A stretch of DNA of 64,000 nucleotides from Rhizobium sp. WYJ-E13 (GCF_018987265.1 NZ_CP076853.1:3058501-3122500); one strand, 5' to 3'. Counted from the first letter of the stretch, positions 18,664 through 27,694 are shown. Numbers and translations: made by a program. The notes: generated by a model from the letters alone, not told the origin.

Positions 18664-19610
18664 CGGCTCCGATCTCACAGGCACCGAAGCTGAAGGTCGC
18701 CGTCGGCATTGCCTCCGCGGGCCGGCCGGCGACGCTTCTGGAGACGGTAACCTATATCGGCAACCTTGAGCCTCAGCCGGAGCGTATCATCGTCTGCGTC
18801 CCCAACCTGGATGATGCTGCCGGGCTCGCCGACCGCAAAAACGTGGAATTGATGGTCGGCCCTCGCGGACTGACCTGCCAGCGCAATCGGATCATTGAGG
18901 CTGCAGGCGCGGACATGGATGTGCTGATCTTCCTCGACGACGATTTCATTCCCGCGCCCGGCTTCATTCCACGCATGACAGCCGTTTTCGCCGACAATCC
19001 GGACGTGGTCATCGCGACCGGCGACGTTCTTGCCGACGGCATTCTCGGCGAGGGACTGACCCAATCCGAAGCCATAGATGTCATCAAGAACGCAGGCGAA
19101 AGAGGCGAGCAGGTGACCGAAGTCTACAACGCCTACGGATGCAACATGGCGGTTCGACTGGCGCCAATCGTCGGCCACGGGCTCGCCTTCGATGAAGAAC
19201 TGCCGCTTTACGGCTGGCTGGAAGACGTCGATTTCAGCCGGTCCATCGCCCGCTACGGACGGTCGGTACGTATTTCGGGCGCCTGCGGCGTGCATCTCGG
19301 CGTCAAGTCCGGGCGCCAGCCCGGCAAGAGGCTGGGCTATTCGCAAGTCGCAAATCCCGCGCATCTGATGCGCAAGGGCACCATGTCCTGGACCCGCGCC
19401 CTGGCGCAGATCGGCCGCAATATCTTGGCGAACACCCGTGGCGCCCTGCTTAATGATAGCGCAGTCGACCGTCGTGGCCGGCTGAACGGGAATTTCCTGG
19501 CTTTGTCCGATCTTCTGATGGGACGTGCGTCTCCCATGCGCATCCTCGAACTCAGCCAGTCCTCAAATCGCGAGATGTCTTCGCCATCCATCGCGGCAAA
19601 ACGGAGGTAG
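18660..19610 (+). CDS. glycosyltransferase family 2
   Basis: A 316-residue GT-A enzyme. It begins with VAVGIASAGRPATLLETV, has RNRIIEAA and the metal-binding LIFLDDDFIP (Asp-Asp-Asp, about residues 89-91), and a later GWLEDVDFSRSIARYG acceptor/base motif. No membrane helix is evident. It extends the lipid-linked repeat unit in the cytoplasm. Start and stop are tightly linked to neighbours: ATGA overlap with the Wzc-like gene and only 4 nt to the OPX gene, so it is part of the same operon. Sugar specificity is unknown. Confidence 0.85.
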   Translation: MTAPISQAPKLKVAVGIASAGRPATLLETVTYIGNLEPQPERIIVCVPNLDDAAGLADRKNVELMVGPRGLTCQRNRIIEAAGADMDVLIFLDDDFIPAPGFIPRMTAVFADNPDVVIATGDVLADGILGEGLTQSEAIDVIKNAGERGEQVTEVYNAYGCNMAVRLAPIVGHGLAFDEELPLYGWLEDVDFSRSIARYGRSVRISGACGVHLGVKSGRQPGKRLGYSQVANPAHLMRKGTMSWTRALAQIGRNILANTRGALLNDSAVDRRGRLNGNFLALSDLLMGRASPMRILELSQSSNREMSSPSIAAKRR

Positions 19611-19614
19611 CCCA

Positions 19615-20973
19615 ATGTCTTTCCTTGATCGTCTTCCGTTCGTTGGCCTTGCCGCCGTCTTTACCTGCGCGATGGGATGGAATGCTGCTCATGCCGACAG
19701 CTACACGCTCGTCCCCGAGGACAAGATAAAGCTGCGGGTCGTGGAATGGCGTTCCACCGATTCCAAATATGCGAGTTGGGAAGCGCTCGATGGAACCTAT
19801 AGTGTCGATGACGCAGGCAATCTTTCGATCCCGATCGCCGGCCAGATCAGGGCCTCCGGTCAGACGACCGAGCAACTGTCGGATGCCATTTCAGACGCGT
19901 TGGCCGCAAAAGCCGATCTTCCGGTAAGGCCTTTTATCGCCGTCGAAATTGACCAGCACGCGCCGATCTTCGTCAATGGCAGTATCGAGCGGCCGGGACG
20001 CTATCCCTTCGAGGCCAATATGACCGTCATCAAAGCCGTCAGCATCGCGGGCGGCTACATGCGGGCGCGTGACGACAGCAGCTACTACGACCGAGACCGC
20101 ATTCAGGCGGCCGGTGACTATCGCACAGCCGTCCTGAACCGGCGCGATCTCTTGATGCGTGCAGCACGCCTGCGTGCCGAGATCGCCGGTCAGTCCGATT
20201 TCGGCACGCCTGCGGAGATCGCCGGCATACCCGATATCGACAAGCTCAAGGCAGAGGAACTGAACCTGATGCGCCTGCGGGCTGTCGAGACCAACAGCAA
20301 AGTCGAGGCGGCTGATGATCTGAGCCGTCTTTACACACAGGAAATCCAGTCTCTCGAAGCCAAGATCGTTTCCCAGAAGCGGCAGATCGAACTCGCACAG
20401 CAGGAGTTGAACAACGTCAACAGCCTCGTCAGCAAGGGCCTGACCAGCAATACCCGCCAATTTTCCGTCGATCGGAACTTGGCAGAAACCCAGAGCGAAC
20501 TGCTGGATCTGGAGATCGCGCTTACTAAATCGCGTCAGGGTCTGAATGAGAGCCAGCGCGAAAAGGCCGACATCATCAACAAGCGCAATGCCGAAAACCA
20601 GCAGGAGCTGAATACGATCAACCTCGCGATCAACAAGGCGGGGATCGACATGCAGGTGGCGCAGCTTCTCGGCGATCAGGCTGGATACAGCGCCGAACTC
20701 GCCCGCATGGGTGCGGAATCGACGCTCCTCGGCACGACCAAAAAGAACTTCAAGATCGTTCGCCGCAACGAGGACGGTAGCTACAGCAACATCGTCGCAG
20801 ATGAAAACACGGCCCTGTTGCCGCACGACATCATCGAGATCGGCGTTGAGGCCGCTGCCGATGCCTCATCTGCTGCATCACAGCCCCAGCAGCCGGCCGC
20901 CGCCCTCATTCCTAATGTAGCCCGAACCGATGCGCCCCGTCCGAACTGGGTATCGCAGACGGGATCGAACTAG
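19615..20973 (+). CDS. polysaccharide export (OPX/ExoF-like) protein
   Basis: The ATG at 19615 follows GGAGG. The 452-residue protein has a signal peptide ending near AAHA, a polysaccharide-export domain (YTLVPEDKIKLRVVEW; GTYSVDDAGNLSIPIAGQI) and an SLBB-like segment (PIFVNGSIERPGRYPFEANMTVIKAV). A long coiled coil follows at about 215-385, rich in Gln/Glu/Leu. This ExoF-like layout places it in the periplasm, linking the Wzc-like protein to the outer membrane. There is no lipobox, unlike Wza. It lies in the ExoY-Wzc-GT2 operon. Confidence 0.85.
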   Translation: MSFLDRLPFVGLAAVFTCAMGWNAAHADSYTLVPEDKIKLRVVEWRSTDSKYASWEALDGTYSVDDAGNLSIPIAGQIRASGQTTEQLSDAISDALAAKADLPVRPFIAVEIDQHAPIFVNGSIERPGRYPFEANMTVIKAVSIAGGYMRARDDSSYYDRDRIQAAGDYRTAVLNRRDLLMRAARLRAEIAGQSDFGTPAEIAGIPDIDKLKAEELNLMRLRAVETNSKVEAADDLSRLYTQEIQSLEAKIVSQKRQIELAQQELNNVNSLVSKGLTSNTRQFSVDRNLAETQSELLDLEIALTKSRQGLNESQREKADIINKRNAENQQELNTINLAINKAGIDMQVAQLLGDQAGYSAELARMGAESTLLGTTKKNFKIVRRNEDGSYSNIVADENTALLPHDIIEIGVEAAADASSAASQPQQPAAALIPNVARTDAPRPNWVSQTGSN

Positions 20974-20990
20974 GAGACCACGATAGGAAT

Positions 20991-21110
20991 ATGCCTGTTA
21001 GCGTTGGAGTTGAGTTCATGTCCGCATTTGCCGTCTTGTTGTACCGCACGCAGGACCTGCGCAGCATAGCGGCAGGGTATCTTCGATCTGCGTTGGAGGT
21101 TGCGGCATGA
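20991..21110 (+). CDS. possible 39-residue small protein ahead of the polymerase gene
   Basis: An ATG at 20991, preceded by AGGAAT, opens a frame of 39 residues (begins MPVSVGVEFMSAFAVLL) ending in a TGA that overlaps the ATG of the next gene as ATGA. That overlap is the same coupling signal used elsewhere in this operon. The N-terminal half is mildly hydrophobic. No family is recognised. It could be a real small protein, a translational coupler for the polymerase, or chance. Confidence 0.35.
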   Translation: MPVSVGVEFMSAFAVLLYRTQDLRSIAAGYLRSALEVAA

Positions 21111-22558
21111 CAATTGAACCGATCGGCTTCCTCGTCCTCCTGCTCGGCCTGGCGCTCGTCTATTATGGATCCCGCTTCGCGATCACGGCGCTCTGCATCT
21201 CCACGCTGCTGGGCGCAGCCGCAGCCTTCCAGCTTCCGGCGCTCGGCGGCAGTAGCATTCAGCCGAGCCATCTCCTGCTGCTCTTCGTCACGATCGGTGT
21301 GCTGCTGCGTCCGCGCCAGAAACAGGCGGCGCTGACGAGCCTGGCCTATCCCGGTCCCGGCTTCTGGTTTGCCGCCTATGTTCTGTTTTCTGCTGTATCG
21401 GCCTTCTTCCTGCCACGCATTTTTGCCGGCGCGACGCTGGTCTATTCATCCGCACGCAGCAGTTCCGGCTTGATGTCGGTCATGGCATCGCCGCTGGCGC
21501 CGGGTTCATCCAACATCACGCAGTCCGTATACCTGCTCGGCGACCTCGTCTGCTTCGCCATCGTCTGCGGTCTTGCACGGCTTGGACATGGACGCTTCAT
21601 TGCCCGCCAGCTCATCGTCACCGCACTCGTCTGCCTGGGTTTCGCTCTGTTCGATATTGCGACCTTCACGATAGGCCAACCCGACCTGCTCGATTTCATG
21701 CGCAACGCCAACTACACGATGCATACAGCCGAAGTCATTGGCGGCTTCAAGCGCATCGTCGGCTCCTTCCCGGAGGCAAGCGCCTATGGCGCGGCGGCTC
21801 TGGTATTTTTCAGCTTCACGCTCATCCTCTGGCTTGAGCGTTTCCCGAGCCGCTTCACCGGCTTTGCAACGGTATCGATCGGCCTGACCCTCATCCTCTG
21901 CACCTCGACGACGGCCTATGTCGCCGGCCTCTTCATGATCGGCGTTGCGATCCTCTTCAGCCTCAAACGGCTTCTGAGCGGTAAGGCAACCCGTCCTTAT
22001 GCGACCTTCCTTTTGATCACTCTGCTGATGGTGCCCTGCGTAATCATGGCTGTAGCCCTGATCCCGAGCGCCTGGAACGCCGTCGGCGATTTGGCGAACA
22101 TCACACTAGCCAACAAGCTCGAATCGCAATCCGGCGAGGAGCGAACCGCTTGGAACACGCTGGCGCTCATCTCTTTCGTGGAGACGGCAACCTTCGGGGC
22201 GGGCCTCGGCACTGTTCGTACATCGAGCTTCGCCGCCGCACTTCTGTCGAACGTCGGCCTCACCGGCACAGTTCTCTTCGTGCTCTTCCTTTACAGCCTT
22301 CTGACGGCTGCTGCCCGCAGCAAACTGGCGAACCGTGAAAACCGGGCAATTGGAATGGCCGCCGTTTTCGCCTCCGTCGCGCAGATTGCTTCCGCGACGA
22401 TTTCCGGAAGCAGCACCGACCTCGGCCTGCTTTTCAGCATCACCGCCGGGCTCGCAAGCGGTTGCCTGACCGCCCCTTATGCGCAACCGAACCGCATGAC
22501 CCGTCTGCAGAGGACACCGGCATCTCTGATGAGTACGCCGGTATTTTCATCGCGATGA
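21107..22558 (+). CDS. polytopic membrane protein, putative exopolysaccharide polymerase (Wzy/ExoQ-like)
   Basis: A 483-residue protein with roughly 11-12 hydrophobic segments. A large loop holds ANYTMHTAEVIGGFKRIVGSFPEASAYG, and a later loop has NKLESQSGEERTAWNTLALISFVETATFGAGLG, which resembles the periplasmic loops with Arg/Glu/Ser residues of O-antigen ligase/Wzy proteins. It sits directly after the export gene in a locus that has a flippase but no other polymerase candidate, which is the main argument for the function. Sequence similarity within Wzy proteins is always low, so the call rests on topology and context. Confidence 0.65.
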   Translation: MTIEPIGFLVLLLGLALVYYGSRFAITALCISTLLGAAAAFQLPALGGSSIQPSHLLLLFVTIGVLLRPRQKQAALTSLAYPGPGFWFAAYVLFSAVSAFFLPRIFAGATLVYSSARSSSGLMSVMASPLAPGSSNITQSVYLLGDLVCFAIVCGLARLGHGRFIARQLIVTALVCLGFALFDIATFTIGQPDLLDFMRNANYTMHTAEVIGGFKRIVGSFPEASAYGAAALVFFSFTLILWLERFPSRFTGFATVSIGLTLILCTSTTAYVAGLFMIGVAILFSLKRLLSGKATRPYATFLLITLLMVPCVIMAVALIPSAWNAVGDLANITLANKLESQSGEERTAWNTLALISFVETATFGAGLGTVRTSSFAAALLSNVGLTGTVLFVLFLYSLLTAAARSKLANRENRAIGMAAVFASVAQIASATISGSSTDLGLLFSITAGLASGCLTAPYAQPNRMTRLQRTPASLMSTPVFSSR

Positions 22559-22587
22559 GGTATGGGGCAGAAAAGATGTCGGCGATC

Positions 22588-22884
22588 TCAGCTTTGCTGC
22601 TGCTTGCTCGGCACAGGGGCCGGATCGGCGATCGCACTATCCTTGGCCGGCCTGCGGCTGCGGCGCCAGAGCCCGACCACGAAGACGCCCGTCACGTAAC
22701 AGACCTGCATCAGCACGAGGATGCCGAGACCGTAAAGCGCGGCTCCAAGCAGCGACGAGTTTTGATAAGCTACGATGCCGAAACCGAGAGCCACGACGAT
22801 CGCAAAAATAGCGAAGGCCCAGGCGCGAATGGCCGCTCCGGCTGCGAGCGAAATCAGTATCACAATGATCGTGCCGTTCAGCAT
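22588..22884 (-). CDS. small three-helix membrane protein
   Basis: A 98-residue protein with about three hydrophobic segments (residues 4-20, 22-40, 48-72) and a basic, proline-rich cytoplasmic-looking tail (WRRSRRPAKD). It points against the exopolysaccharide genes, ends 30 bp after the polymerase stop, and shares a 283-bp intergenic region with the GT8 gene. Small membrane proteins such as ExoX repress exopolysaccharide synthesis in rhizobia at the level of the ExoY transferase. The size and position fit such a role, but no diagnostic motif confirms it. Confidence 0.6.
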   Translation of the reverse strand: MLNGTIIVILISLAAGAAIRAWAFAIFAIVVALGFGIVAYQNSSLLGAALYGLGILVLMQVCYVTGVFVVGLWRRSRRPAKDSAIADPAPVPSKQQQS

Positions 22885-23167
22885 TGCGATGCCTTATCCC
22901 TTTCTATCGTCCCACATGCGCCCCATGCCGATCTTCACATTACAGGGTTAAATCCACAACACCCGGCTTTTGGTAGTGGAGCGATAGCAATGGTTAATTT
23001 TCTCACAATCCGCCGCGATCAAAACGCCGACGAGGCACGATCGACTCCCGATCGGATCAGAAATTACCCGCTTGCAACAAGTACAGGACAGCACCTCGAC
23101 AAAGAGAAATTTTTACAGACTCGATCAAAGACAGTTGCCGACGAAGAACGACGAGAAGGATTGTACC

Positions 23168-24079
23168 ATGAGTAATCAGTGCGTGGCCTACGTTACGGAT
23201 GTCGAATATTCCTTTCCGACTATTCTCTCGGCGCTGCAGGCCCGAAAATTTGCAAATCCTGAGACGGATGTTTGCGTTCTCATGTCAGAACATTTGGACA
23301 ATTTCGAGGAGCTGAAGAGCCTGCTGGCGTTGAGCGGTGTCAAACTGATGGACGCAACGGAAGCGCTGCACGAATCTCTCGGCAAGCTCGATGGCTCGCA
23401 TTTCATGGGCCGTATCAGCGTCAGCACCATGGCCAAGCTCGTACTCGCCCAGATCCTGCCTGATAATTATACCCAGATCATCTATCTGGATGGCGACACA
23501 CAGATCGTCAGCAGCCTTGCCGATCTCGAAAATGCGTTCGCCCCTCCCGGAAAGTTCTTCGCAGCGCGCGACTACACTTCCATCCATGGCCTGCTGCAGA
23601 ACGGCAAGGACAGCAGTTACTTCAATGCCGGCGTTCTGAAATTCCACCGCGACGGCTGGATCGGGCCGGAAGCGCTGCAACTCTTTGCGACGAACCCGGA
23701 TGCCTGCGATGGCAAGCATGATCAGGGCGCATTGAACTATGTCTGCGGCTCCTCACTCATCCTGGTGTCGAACCGCTGGAACTTCCCCAAACAGTTCCTG
23801 CACCTGGTGGACATGTCCTCGCTCGCCATCGTCCACTATATGGCGCACCCCAAGCCTTGGCATGGCACGTTCTTCCCATGGAGCGATACCGAAAGCCAAG
23901 TCTATATCGATCTGCGCAGGACACACCCAGCCTATAACGCGCTGTACCGGGGCATCAGCTTCGACCGCAAGGTTGTTTACAAATATCGTTCAATGCGCGA
24001 GCGCGTGAGACATGCCCTTCAGAATGAGATGCCCAATCCGCGCGTCCAGACCCTGCTTGCCGGCGACTATGTCTGCTGA
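23168..24079 (+). CDS. glycosyltransferase family 8
   Basis: The start at 23168 (MSNQCVAYVTDVEYSF) follows GAAGGA by 7 nt; the 303-residue protein has family 8 features. These are AYVTDVEYSFPTILSALQ at the N-terminus, the manganese-binding DGD in IIYLDGDTQIV, YFNAGVLKFH, and a final HYMAHPKPWHG motif that binds the diphosphate. Family 8 enzymes are retaining transferases, often glucosyl or galactosyl. It stands with the following GT2 gene in its own unit with a 69-bp gap, and likely decorates or extends the exopolysaccharide repeat. Confidence 0.85.
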   Translation: MSNQCVAYVTDVEYSFPTILSALQARKFANPETDVCVLMSEHLDNFEELKSLLALSGVKLMDATEALHESLGKLDGSHFMGRISVSTMAKLVLAQILPDNYTQIIYLDGDTQIVSSLADLENAFAPPGKFFAARDYTSIHGLLQNGKDSSYFNAGVLKFHRDGWIGPEALQLFATNPDACDGKHDQGALNYVCGSSLILVSNRWNFPKQFLHLVDMSSLAIVHYMAHPKPWHGTFFPWSDTESQVYIDLRRTHPAYNALYRGISFDRKVVYKYRSMRERVRHALQNEMPNPRVQTLLAGDYVC

Positions 24080-24148
24080 CGAAAAGTCGGCTCGATCCCT
24101 GCAGGCAGAGCCGGTCCTTAAAACCGGCGCGAATGTTCAGGAGTAGAA

Positions 24149-25252
24149 ATGAGCGCTTTAACGACCAGCATCTCGCACTATGCCAAGGCGCGGCTGCGCC
24201 GTTCGCTGAAGGCCGGCCAAGTCACCTATGCCGGGCTGCGCGACAGCCTGAAGCAGGCCCGCCATGTCCTGATCTGCGTGATCCGCGACGAAGGACACCG
24301 GATGGAGTTCTTCCTGCAATATTATCGCGATCTCGGCGTCGAGCACTTCATCTGCATCGACAACGGTTCGAGCGACGGCACGGCCAAGCTCCTGTCCGGC
24401 ATGAACGATGTTTCGCTGCTCTCGGCCACTGGCTCGTACAAGGCGGCGCGCTTCGGCAATGACTGGATCAACGCGGTCATGAACCGCCATTGCCAGCAAA
24501 AATGGGTTCTCTATGTCGATGCGGATGAGTTTCTCGTCTATCCGCATTGCGATACGCGCTCGATCAGCCAGCTGACCGCCTATATGGAATCCGTCGGCGC
24601 CCGCTCGTTGCGCTCGGTCATGATCGACATGTACAGCCGCAATCCCGTCAGCGAAAACATCTGCGAGCCCGGCCGCAATCCGCTCGATGTGTGCAGCCTC
24701 TTCGACCGCTCAGGCTATGAATCGCATTTCGACAGGAACAGCCGCACCATCTGGATCAAGGGCGGCGTGCGCGGCCGTGTCTATTTCCGCGGCCGCACCT
24801 GGGATGGTCCCGCACTCAACAAGATCCCGCTGATCTACGTATCCGGCGAGCGCCTCTATCTCAAATCCTCGCACCAGGTCTGGCCGCTCTCCCTCAACCT
24901 CGGCGAAATGCGCGGAGCCGTCGGCATCAGCGGTGCCCTCCTGCACTTCAAGTTCCTGTCGAGCTTCCTCCACAAGGTCGCCGACGTCGCAAACCGCTCG
25001 GAGCACACCGCCGAATACACGATGTATTCCTCCCCCGAAGACGCCCGGAACTTCGCCTACACTGGCACCGGCAGTTACCGCCACTGGAAGGACCTCTCCG
25101 ACAACGGTCTTCTGCAGGGCGAAGGCTGGCAGCACTGGCGCAGCGCCTCCGATGCTGAAGTGAGGCAGAAGAGCTTACCTGCTCCGGAGAAAGCGACCTC
25201 TCCGACGCAAAGGGGCGATGTCATCTCAGGCGAAGCAACACCGTCGCGTTAA
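24149..25252 (+). CDS. glycosyltransferase family 2 (Glyco_tranf_2_4 type)
   Basis: A 367-residue protein starting after AGGAG. It has ICVIRDEGHRMEFFLQYYRDLGVEHFICIDNGSSDGT near residues 42-78 and the metal motif YVDADEF near 126, both typical of the Glyco_tranf_2_4 group. A hydrophilic C-terminal tail ends in a low-complexity stretch. There is no membrane helix. It is the last gene of the exopolysaccharide locus; the next gene belongs to a differently regulated set, marked by the operator-like element that begins 18 bp after its stop. Confidence 0.8.
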   Translation: MSALTTSISHYAKARLRRSLKAGQVTYAGLRDSLKQARHVLICVIRDEGHRMEFFLQYYRDLGVEHFICIDNGSSDGTAKLLSGMNDVSLLSATGSYKAARFGNDWINAVMNRHCQQKWVLYVDADEFLVYPHCDTRSISQLTAYMESVGARSLRSVMIDMYSRNPVSENICEPGRNPLDVCSLFDRSGYESHFDRNSRTIWIKGGVRGRVYFRGRTWDGPALNKIPLIYVSGERLYLKSSHQVWPLSLNLGEMRGAVGISGALLHFKFLSSFLHKVADVANRSEHTAEYTMYSSPEDARNFAYTGTGSYRHWKDLSDNGLLQGEGWQHWRSASDAEVRQKSLPAPEKATSPTQRGDVISGEATPSR

Positions 25253-25269
25253 CGCTTTGCGGGCGCGTA

Positions 25270-25300
25270 TTAACGCCCGCGTTTACGGTAACTTACTTCC
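25270..25300 (+). promoter_or_regulatory. operator-like element A (upstream of the DUF900 lipoprotein gene)
   Basis: The core TTTACGGTAACTTACTTCC lies at 25282-25300, with a half-site TTAAC 12 bp upstream at 25270. It ends 52 bp before the lipoprotein ATG and points toward it. Five further copies of this core occur in the next 7 kb, always oriented toward a start codon. Confidence 0.7.
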
Positions 25301-25352
25301 CCACGCAATCGTGCAGTCTATGGTGCCATTCTGGTGAAATCAGGAAGCGATC

Positions 25353-26564
25353 ATGCTGAGACGCATTCTCCTCGCCGGGCTCTGCGTGCTTGCAGGCTGC
25401 GGCCATCCGACTGGGGTAATGACCCCTGTCGCTCTCACGACCGGAGCGCCGAAGACGGCGCAGGTGGACATGCTGGTGGCTACGACACGCCAGCCTTCCG
25501 GCGATCCCACGACGCTTTTTAACGGTGAGCGCAGTCCCAAGCCCTACCTGACGGACATCGCCATTTCCATTCCACCGAAACGTGCAGCCGGCACAGTTCA
25601 ATGGCCCGATCGGTTGCCGCCGAACCCGGCAACTGATTTTGCCGTCACGCGGGTCCAGCAACTCGAGACACGAACAGATGGACGTGCCTGGTTCAAACAG
25701 CATCTTGTAGACGGACATGCCCTCGTCTTCGTACATGGCTTCAACAATACATACGAGGATTCCGTGTTCCGGCTGGCCCAGATCGTCCACGACAGCGGCA
25801 TGAAGGCCACGCCGGTCCTTTTCACCTGGCCCTCGCGCGCCAAGCTGACAGCTTACGAATACGACAAGGAAAGCACGAATTATTCGCGCACAGCACTCGA
25901 ACAGGCGCTGCGGATCCTCGCGCAGGATTCGAGCGTCAAGGATATCACCATCCTCGCCCACTCCATGGGAACCTGGCTCGCCATGGAATCCCTGCGCCAG
26001 ATGGGCATTCGCGACGGACATGTGAACCCCAAGATCCGCGACGTCATTCTTGCCTCGCCCGATATCGACATACAGGTCTTCGCCAAACAGTACGTGGAGA
26101 TGGGAACGCCCCATCCAAAGTTCACGATCTTCGTTTCGCAGGATGATCGGGCTCTGGCGGTATCGAGCTTCATCACCGGAAAAGTATCCCGGCTGGGCGC
26201 CATCGATCCCTCCAAGGAGCCCTATCGCAGCAGGCTGGAAGAGGCCGGCATTACTGCCATCGATCTGACGAAGGTCAACACGGGCGACAAGCTCAACCAC
26301 GGCAAATTTGCCGAAAGCCCTGAGATCGTCCAGCTGATCGGCCAACGGTTGATAGCCGGCCAGCCTCTGACGGATTCCAATATCACCCTCGGCGAAGGTG
26401 TTGCCGCCGTCGTCGGCGGCACGGTGCAAACAGTGGGCAAGGTCGCTGGTACGGCCGTCGCCGCCCCGCTCGCGATCGCCGAACGTCCGCCGGTCGCTGC
26501 AAAGCCAGTGAAGGTCGAAGACACACTGCGCGCCGATCCGCAATCCAAGCCGCTGACACAGTGA
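25353..26564 (+). CDS. lipoprotein alpha/beta hydrolase (DUF900 family)
   Basis: A 403-residue protein with a clear lipoprotein signal: LLAGLCVLAGC, lipidation at Cys16. The DUF900 alpha/beta hydrolase fold follows: FVHGFNNTYEDSVFR (about 126-140), FTWPSRAK, and the nucleophile Ser204 in LAHSMGTWLAME; an acid (Asp in ASPDID) and a late His in NHGKF complete a likely triad. It should be anchored in the envelope, acting as a lipase/esterase-like enzyme of unknown substrate. The last 60 residues are Ala/Val-rich low complexity. Operator-like element A precedes it, which assigns it to the 25-32 kb regulon. Confidence 0.8.
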   Translation: MLRRILLAGLCVLAGCGHPTGVMTPVALTTGAPKTAQVDMLVATTRQPSGDPTTLFNGERSPKPYLTDIAISIPPKRAAGTVQWPDRLPPNPATDFAVTRVQQLETRTDGRAWFKQHLVDGHALVFVHGFNNTYEDSVFRLAQIVHDSGMKATPVLFTWPSRAKLTAYEYDKESTNYSRTALEQALRILAQDSSVKDITILAHSMGTWLAMESLRQMGIRDGHVNPKIRDVILASPDIDIQVFAKQYVEMGTPHPKFTIFVSQDDRALAVSSFITGKVSRLGAIDPSKEPYRSRLEEAGITAIDLTKVNTGDKLNHGKFAESPEIVQLIGQRLIAGQPLTDSNITLGEGVAAVVGGTVQTVGKVAGTAVAAPLAIAERPPVAAKPVKVEDTLRADPQSKPLTQ

Positions 26565-26572
26565 TGGCTTGA

Positions 26573-26624
26573 TTTACGCGGCCGTTACATCTCGCAACAC
26601 CGCCATTTACGGTAACGTACTTCC
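26573..26624 (+). promoter_or_regulatory. operator-like element B (upstream of the FGE-HAD operon)
   Basis: The core TTTACGGTAACGTACTTCC is at 26606-26624, 50 bp before the FGE-like ATG. Weaker half-sites precede it: TTTAC at 26573, GTTAC at 26584 and GCAAC at 26594, spaced 10-12 bp, i.e. about one helix turn. The core is the exact consensus of the six copies in this window. Confidence 0.7.
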
Positions 26625-26674
26625 GCCCCCTGCGCTTACGCGCGAAGCTTTCAGCTCACACTCCGGAGGTGACG

Positions 26675-27694
26675 ATGGCACTGGCATTCGGCGACGCACA
26701 TGCCTCGAACGCAGCACCCGAAGGCATGGTCTGGATTCCCGGACGAACCTTCACCATGGGATCGAACGATCACTATCCGGAGGAGGCGCCTGCCCATCCC
26801 GTGAAGGTCGATGGTTTCTGGATCGATGACATCCCAGTCACGAACCGCAGGTTCACGGAATTCGTCAAGGCGACCGGTTATGTCACCTTCGCCGAAAAGA
26901 CTCCCGACGCCAAGGATTACCCAGGCGCCAAACCCGAGATGTTACGTGCGGGATCGCTGCTCTTCTTCCAGCCGAACACCGTTAGCGGGCCCGATATCAC
27001 GCAGTGGTGGACGTTCAAATTCGGCGCGAACTGGCACCGGCCGCGCGGCGGCATCAGCGACCTGCGCGGCAAACTCGACCATCCTGTCGTGCATGTGGCC
27101 TGGTGCGATGCGAAGGCCTATGCGGATTGGGCGGGGCTAGAACTGCCCACGGAAGCGGAATGGGAACTCGCTGCGCGTGGCGGCCTCGACGATGCGGAAT
27201 TTGCCTGGGGTGACGAATTGATGCCGGGCGGCGTTCCCATGGCCAATACATGGCAGGGAACCTTCCCGGTGAAGTCCACGAAGCCGAAGGGCCACGAACG
27301 GACCTCGCCCGTTCGCAGCTTTCCGCCGAACGGCTATGGCCTTTACGACATGATCGGCAATGTCTGGGAATGGACCGCGGACTACTGGTCCGACCGCCAT
27401 CCCGAACCATCGGCAAAAGCCTGCTGCATTCCGAACAATCCGCGCGGCGCAGGCGTGGAGGCGAGCTACGACCCGCGCCAGCCCGATATTCGTATTCCGC
27501 GCCGTGTGCTGAAAGGCGGCTCGCATCTTTGCGCACCGAATTACTGCCGCCGCTATCGCCCGGCCGCTCGCCATGCCGAGCCGGAGGACACTTCGACCAG
27601 CCATCTCGGTTTCCGCTGCATAAAAAGAGCACCCGCATCCCAGGAGCCCATGTCCCAGGAGAATGTCCATGAGCAGGTCCGCGCAAGCCGTTGA
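26675..27694 (+). CDS. formylglycine-generating enzyme homologue (SUMF1/FGE family)
   Basis: The ATG at 26675 follows GGAGG; the protein has 339 residues. It covers the whole FGE fold: GMVWIPGRTFTMGSN at the start, WIDDIPVTNRRFTEFV, HPVVHVAWCDAKAYADWAG, LPTEAEWELAARGG, GNVWEWTADYW and the final LGFRC. The active-site block GGSHLCAPNYCRRYRPAAR keeps both copper-binding cysteines, Cys286 and Cys291, which many SUMF1-domain proteins lack. FGE oxidises a cysteine of sulfatases or some phosphatases to formylglycine. No sulfatase is in the window, so the client is unknown. No clear signal peptide is seen. It overlaps the HAD gene by 26 nt. Confidence 0.88.
   Translation: MALAFGDAHASNAAPEGMVWIPGRTFTMGSNDHYPEEAPAHPVKVDGFWIDDIPVTNRRFTEFVKATGYVTFAEKTPDAKDYPGAKPEMLRAGSLLFFQPNTVSGPDITQWWTFKFGANWHRPRGGISDLRGKLDHPVVHVAWCDAKAYADWAGLELPTEAEWELAARGGLDDAEFAWGDELMPGGVPMANTWQGTFPVKSTKPKGHERTSPVRSFPPNGYGLYDMIGNVWEWTADYWSDRHPEPSAKACCIPNNPRGAGVEASYDPRQPDIRIPRRVLKGGSHLCAPNYCRRYRPAARHAEPEDTSTSHLGFRCIKRAPASQEPMSQENVHEQVRASR

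Noticed and set aside
22462..23175. A 237-codon plus-strand frame after the polymerase gene
   Set aside because: It overlaps the small membrane protein gene and the promoter of the GT8 gene; its composition is not protein-like.
25246..25260. TTAAC-containing sequence 21 bp before element A as a CtrA site
   Set aside because: TTAA-N7-TTAA is not matched; it is better explained as a weak half-site of the local operator or chance.
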